Of a stretch of DNA of 64,000 nucleotides, positions 61,113-64,000 are shown in pieces. The DNA is from Alkalihalobacillus sp047302405 (GTDB lineage Bacteria; Bacillota; Bacilli; Bacillales; Bacillaceae_D). Each line of letters starts with the position of its first letter. The first letter of the stretch is position 1. Both the position numbers and the translations under genes were made by a program. The notes below the pieces were generated by a model that did no database searches, was not told where the DNA came from, and worked only from the letters and a program-made list of their open reading frames with translations. The stretch is from positions 1,302,001 through 1,366,000 of the forward strand of contig NZ_CP154853.1 of the NCBI RefSeq assembly GCF_047302405.1, written 5' to 3'.

Positions 61113-61940
61113 TTAATTTTTTTCACTAAATACGGCACCTAACTGTTTAGAGCGTGTAATCGCTTCTGAAACGGCTTCTTCAAAATTTTGCTGGGTATGA
61201 TATTGTTCCAGTATTTGAAAGCCTGCTTCTGTTGTTCCATTTGGACTCATCACTTCTTGATAAAGTTCACCTGCTGATTTTTGGGTAGTTTCTAGTCGTT
61301 TGCCTACACCGACAATCGTTTGGGTAATAAGCTTGGTCGCTTCTTCTGTTGTTAGTCCAGATTGGGCTGCAACATGGTAAAGCCCTTCGACGAAATAATA
61401 AAGATAGGCAGGGCCGCTTCCGGCGATTCCAGTAACAGCATCCATTTTTTCTTCATCTACTGTAAGAACGATTCCGACCGCCTCTAGTAGGGTTTGAACG
61501 ATGTTTAAATCTTTATCAGTAGCAAATTGTCCTTTGCACATCGCCGTTGCAGATGCTCCAACAATGGCCGAAGTATTTGGCATAGTACGAATGACTGCAG
61601 CGGGTATACTTAATAGTTCTTCAATAAAAATGGTTGGAATGCCAGCGAGCACGGAAATGAAAAGTTGTTTCTCTGATGCAACACTTTTTATTTCTTCGAT
61701 TGAATCTTTAATTCCATTTGGTTTCATTGCAAAAATAATAATGTCTGCCTGTTCAACCGCTTTTGGACGATCATTTGTTGTTTGAACGTGATAGGTTGCT
61801 GATAAATATTGGAGACGCTCTTTATCTTTTAAATTTGTGACCGTGATTTGGCTAGGTGCCACAATTTTTTTCTTTAAAAGGCCAGCGATAATGGCCTCTG
61901 CCATGGAGCCTGCTCCTAAAAAGGTAATGTTTTTATCCAA
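61113..61940 (-). CDS. proC: pyrroline-5-carboxylate reductase
   Basis: A 275-residue NAD(P)H-dependent reductase making proline. The Rossmann motif ITFLGAGSMAEAIIAGLL is at the N-terminus. VIRTMPNTSAIVGASATAM and GIAGSGPAYLYYFVEGL, the C-terminal dimer signature, and EVMSPNGTTEAG are all present. It follows proA by 10 bases. Confidence 0.95.
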   Translation of the reverse strand: MDKNITFLGAGSMAEAIIAGLLKKKIVAPSQITVTNLKDKERLQYLSATYHVQTTNDRPKAVEQADIIIFAMKPNGIKDSIEEIKSVASEKQLFISVLAGIPTIFIEELLSIPAAVIRTMPNTSAIVGASATAMCKGQFATDKDLNIVQTLLEAVGIVLTVDEEKMDAVTGIAGSGPAYLYYFVEGLYHVAAQSGLTTEEATKLITQTIVGVGKRLETTQKSAGELYQEVMSPNGTTEAGFQILEQYHTQQNFEEAVSEAITRSKQLGAVFSEKN

Positions 61941-61950
61941 AAGTTTTCAC

Positions 61951-63198
61951 CTACTTTTTTATTTGTCCATTTCCGAGCACATGATATTTAGTAGAGGTTA
62001 AGGCTTCTAGTCCCATTGGTCCTCGTGCATGCAGCTTTTGTGTACTAATTCCTATTTCTGCCCCAAAACCAAATTCAAAACCGTCTGTAAAACGAGTAGA
62101 GGCATTGTGGTAAACAGCAGCTGCATCAACTTGATTTAAAAAGGCCTCAACATTTTCACTTGTTTCACTAATGATCGCTTCTGAATGATAGGTGCCATAT
62201 TTTGAAATATGACTAATAGCCTCAGTGACAGTTGGAACTATTTTTAAAGCTACTTTAAAATCTAAGTATTCATCGGCCCAGTCTGATTCAGTCGCTAATT
62301 GAAACTGAGGAAACTTGTTTTTTAATGTAGCATCACTATAAACCTCAACATTTTTATCAATAAGAATGGTGACTAAATCATCCAAATGTTTATCCGCCCA
62401 TGTTTGATGGACTAAAATCGTTTCGGCCGCATTACAAACAGAGGGGCGCTGTGTTTTAGCGTTTACGGCAATAGACAGGGCCATTTCCTTTTTAGCTGAA
62501 TCATCGATATAAATATGGCAGTTGCCAACACCGGTTTCTAATACAGGAATCGTTGCGTTTTGAACGACGGTTTGAATTAATCCAGAACCACCTCGTGGGA
62601 TGAGGACATCAACAAATTCATTAAGCTTAAATAATTCTGCGGCAGTTTCATGGCTCGTATCTTCAATTAATTGAATCGCCGCTGTTGGAATTGTTGTTTG
62701 TTCTAACGCTCGGTGGAGAACCGCGACGATTGCTTTATTAGAGTGAATCGCTGAAGAACTACCACGTAATAAAACCGCATTACCTGCTTTAAGGCAAAGG
62801 CTCGAAGCATCGACGGTCACATTTGGACGTGCTTCATACACCATTCCGATCACTCCTAGTGGGACACGAACTTTCCGAATTGTTAACCCGTTCGGTCTTG
62901 TAAATTGCTCGAGTTCTTCGCCAATCGGATCGTTTAACTGAGCGACTTGTTTTAGTCCTTCAGCCATATCCTTTATTCTAGCTTCTGTTAGAGATAAACG
63001 ATCAATTAAGCCGTCATTTAAGCCATTTTGTCTGCCAGCTTCCTGATCTTTTTTATTTTCTGCTAAAATAAAGGATTGCTCTTTCACTAATTGTTGGGCC
63101 ATTGAAAGCAATGCGGTATTTTTTTCTTCGGTCGTTTTGAGACCGAGTTCAACGGTTAATTCTTTGGCTCGTTTTGCTTTTTCTCTTAATTCATTCAT
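61951..63198 (-). CDS. proA: gamma-glutamyl phosphate reductase
   Basis: A 415-residue aldehyde-dehydrogenase-fold enzyme that reduces gamma-glutamyl phosphate to the semialdehyde. VPLGVIGMVYEARPNVTVDASSLCLKAGNAV and the catalytic-Cys region QRPSVCNAAETILV are intact, as is the C-terminal FGFGAEIGISTQKLHARGPMG. It lies 24 bases after proB in the usual proB-proA order. Confidence 0.95.
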   Translation of the reverse strand: MNELREKAKRAKELTVELGLKTTEEKNTALLSMAQQLVKEQSFILAENKKDQEAGRQNGLNDGLIDRLSLTEARIKDMAEGLKQVAQLNDPIGEELEQFTRPNGLTIRKVRVPLGVIGMVYEARPNVTVDASSLCLKAGNAVLLRGSSSAIHSNKAIVAVLHRALEQTTIPTAAIQLIEDTSHETAAELFKLNEFVDVLIPRGGSGLIQTVVQNATIPVLETGVGNCHIYIDDSAKKEMALSIAVNAKTQRPSVCNAAETILVHQTWADKHLDDLVTILIDKNVEVYSDATLKNKFPQFQLATESDWADEYLDFKVALKIVPTVTEAISHISKYGTYHSEAIISETSENVEAFLNQVDAAAVYHNASTRFTDGFEFGFGAEIGISTQKLHARGPMGLEALTSTKYHVLGNGQIKK

Positions 63199-63222
63199 CT
63201 TTATTCACTCTCCCTAAAAATA

Positions 63223-63999
63223 TTATTTAGATATTGATGAAGATTTTTTTATTGTCACCCAATGATCGCGGTGAATGACTTCAGGTTTGTTTAAATGAAA
63301 GGTTCGTTTTGCTTCCAGACTGGAAAGTCCCTTAATTTGATTGAGTTCTCCGGAAGAAACATTTGACTTTCCTTTCCCAATCAATAAGCCTTCTTCATTG
63401 TAAACATCAATGACTTCATTCCGATTAAAAATACCGTCAATGTGTAACACCCCAGCTGGTAAAAGACTTTTTCCGAGTGAGTGTAGAGCAAAAGCTGCTC
63501 CGCGGTCGACTGTGATTGAGCCACTACTCGTGGAGTGAAGAGCAATCCATTGTTTGTTCGTTGGCATCATCGCTTCAGCTTGAAATGAACCGATATATGT
63601 TCCATCACCATGACCTGCAATGATGTCAATTAATTTATCTTCTCCAGCTCCTTTTCCGATAAAAACATTAACGCCAAGTGAGAGGGCGGTTTCGGCTGCT
63701 AATATTTTTGATTTCATTCCTCCTGTGCCTACTTTTGAGCCACTATCACCAGCCATTTCAAGTAATTCTGGTGTTATTTCTTTCAGCTGATCATATTTTT
63801 CGGCTGTAGGATCAAGGTTCGGGTTGGCACTGTATAAGCCATTGACATCCGTCAAAATACATAAGATATGGGCATGGATAAAACCACTTACAAGAGCGGA
63901 AAGCATATCATTATCACCAAATGTTAATTCTTCAATTGAAGTGGAGTCATTTTCATTAATAATCGGTAGAGCACCTCGTTTTAATATTTCGCTAATGGT
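63223..63999 (-). CDS. proB: glutamate 5-kinase, C-terminal part (cut by window edge)
   Basis: The gene continues beyond the end of the window. The visible ~258 residues begin in the kinase domain (LPIINENDST, then FGDNDMLSALV, DVNGLYSANP and KVGTGGMKSKI) and end with a PUA domain (ITVDRGAAFALHSLGKSLLPAGV). It catalyses the first step from glutamate to proline and should be feedback-inhibited by proline. The frame is open to the edge, so no start is called. Confidence 0.93.
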   Translation of the reverse strand, partial: TISEILKRGALPIINENDSTSIEELTFGDNDMLSALVSGFIHAHILCILTDVNGLYSANPNLDPTAEKYDQLKEITPELLEMAGDSGSKVGTGGMKSKILAAETALSLGVNVFIGKGAGEDKLIDIIAGHGDGTYIGSFQAEAMMPTNKQWIALHSTSSGSITVDRGAAFALHSLGKSLLPAGVLHIDGIFNRNEVIDVYNEEGLLIGKGKSNVSSGELNQIKGLSSLEAKRTFHLNKPEVIHRDHWVTIKKSSSISK

Positions 64000-64000
64000 C

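Noticed and set aside
1..64000. CRISPR arrays, tRNA or rRNA genes, prophage or restriction-modification genes
   Set aside because: None was seen; the only tandem array is the 119-bp repeat, whose units have no variable spacers.

Overview
The window looks like chromosome from a low-GC, endospore-forming, motile member of the Bacillaceae, probably an alkaliphilic or halotolerant relative of Bacillus. The evidence is a gerA/B/C-type germinant receptor operon, a PAS-rich sporulation-type histidine kinase, TnrA, an S8 subtilase, a flagellin locus with a sigma-D-like promoter, a NaChBac-type sodium channel, and gene neighbourhoods like those of Bacillus subtilis (yclNOPQ, art/yqj, cysH-sat-cysP-cysC, siroheme genes, proBA). 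No rRNA, tRNA, CRISPR array, prophage or intact transposase was seen.

Layout. 1-1740: 3' end of an aspartase gene and a YqgU-like lipoprotein. 1800-5725: TPP riboswitch and thiE-thiS-thiG-thiO-thiD operon. 5726-8224: repeat remnants, a membrane protein, an unusual DUF1385/MTH1187 fusion and a 119-bp tandem repeat. 8221-12046: GNAT, esterase, PgpA-like protein and fumarase. 12330-16262: Fur-controlled siderophore ABC system. 16313-17321: msrA-msrB. 17402-22183: germination operon and a DUF1659/DUF2922/YvrJ cluster split by repeats. 22280-25710: sporulation-type kinase, YqcI/YcgG-family protein, small lipoprotein. 25859-31404: polar amino-acid ABC transporter, YqjA-like protein, L,D-transpeptidase, Prli42-like micropeptide and M20 peptidase. 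31500-35207: small protein, Na/Pi cotransporter, DNA polymerase IV. 35210-40220: flagellin module. 40296-41470: a MITE-like element with a second element nested in it. 41531-45005: CPBP protease, SRPBCC protein, FMN-riboswitch-controlled EamA transporter, CBS protein. 45117-49246: yezD-cysH-sat-cysP-cysC sulfate assimilation. 49509-53638: S8 protease, second MITE-like copy in inverted orientation, GNAT and polysaccharide deacetylase. 53714-57278: tnrA divergent from the siroheme operon. 57356-61000: two unrecognised proteins, aspartokinase, sodium channel. 61057-64000: proB-proA-proC, with proB cut by the window edge.

Links between genes. The sulfate operon makes sulfite and the siroheme operon makes the cofactor for sulfite and nitrite reductases. 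A perfect 17-bp TnrA/GlnR box lies between tnrA and the siroheme operon. Vitamin control appears twice, as a TPP riboswitch on thiamine synthesis and an FMN riboswitch on a putative riboflavin transporter.

The least ordinary content is the repeat system. Two roughly 0.9-kb copies of a non-autonomous element have 13-bp terminal inverted repeats and AT-rich 7-bp target duplications. They carry GC-rich palindromic modules whose outer arms differ in sequence but stay complementary. Related modules recur at three other sites. Other leads are a sodium channel with Asp in place of the usual filter Glu, the thiamine-binding-domain fusion, and an attenuator-like hairpin ahead of cysH with a ribosome-binding site in its loop. 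All calls are by eye, without database searches.
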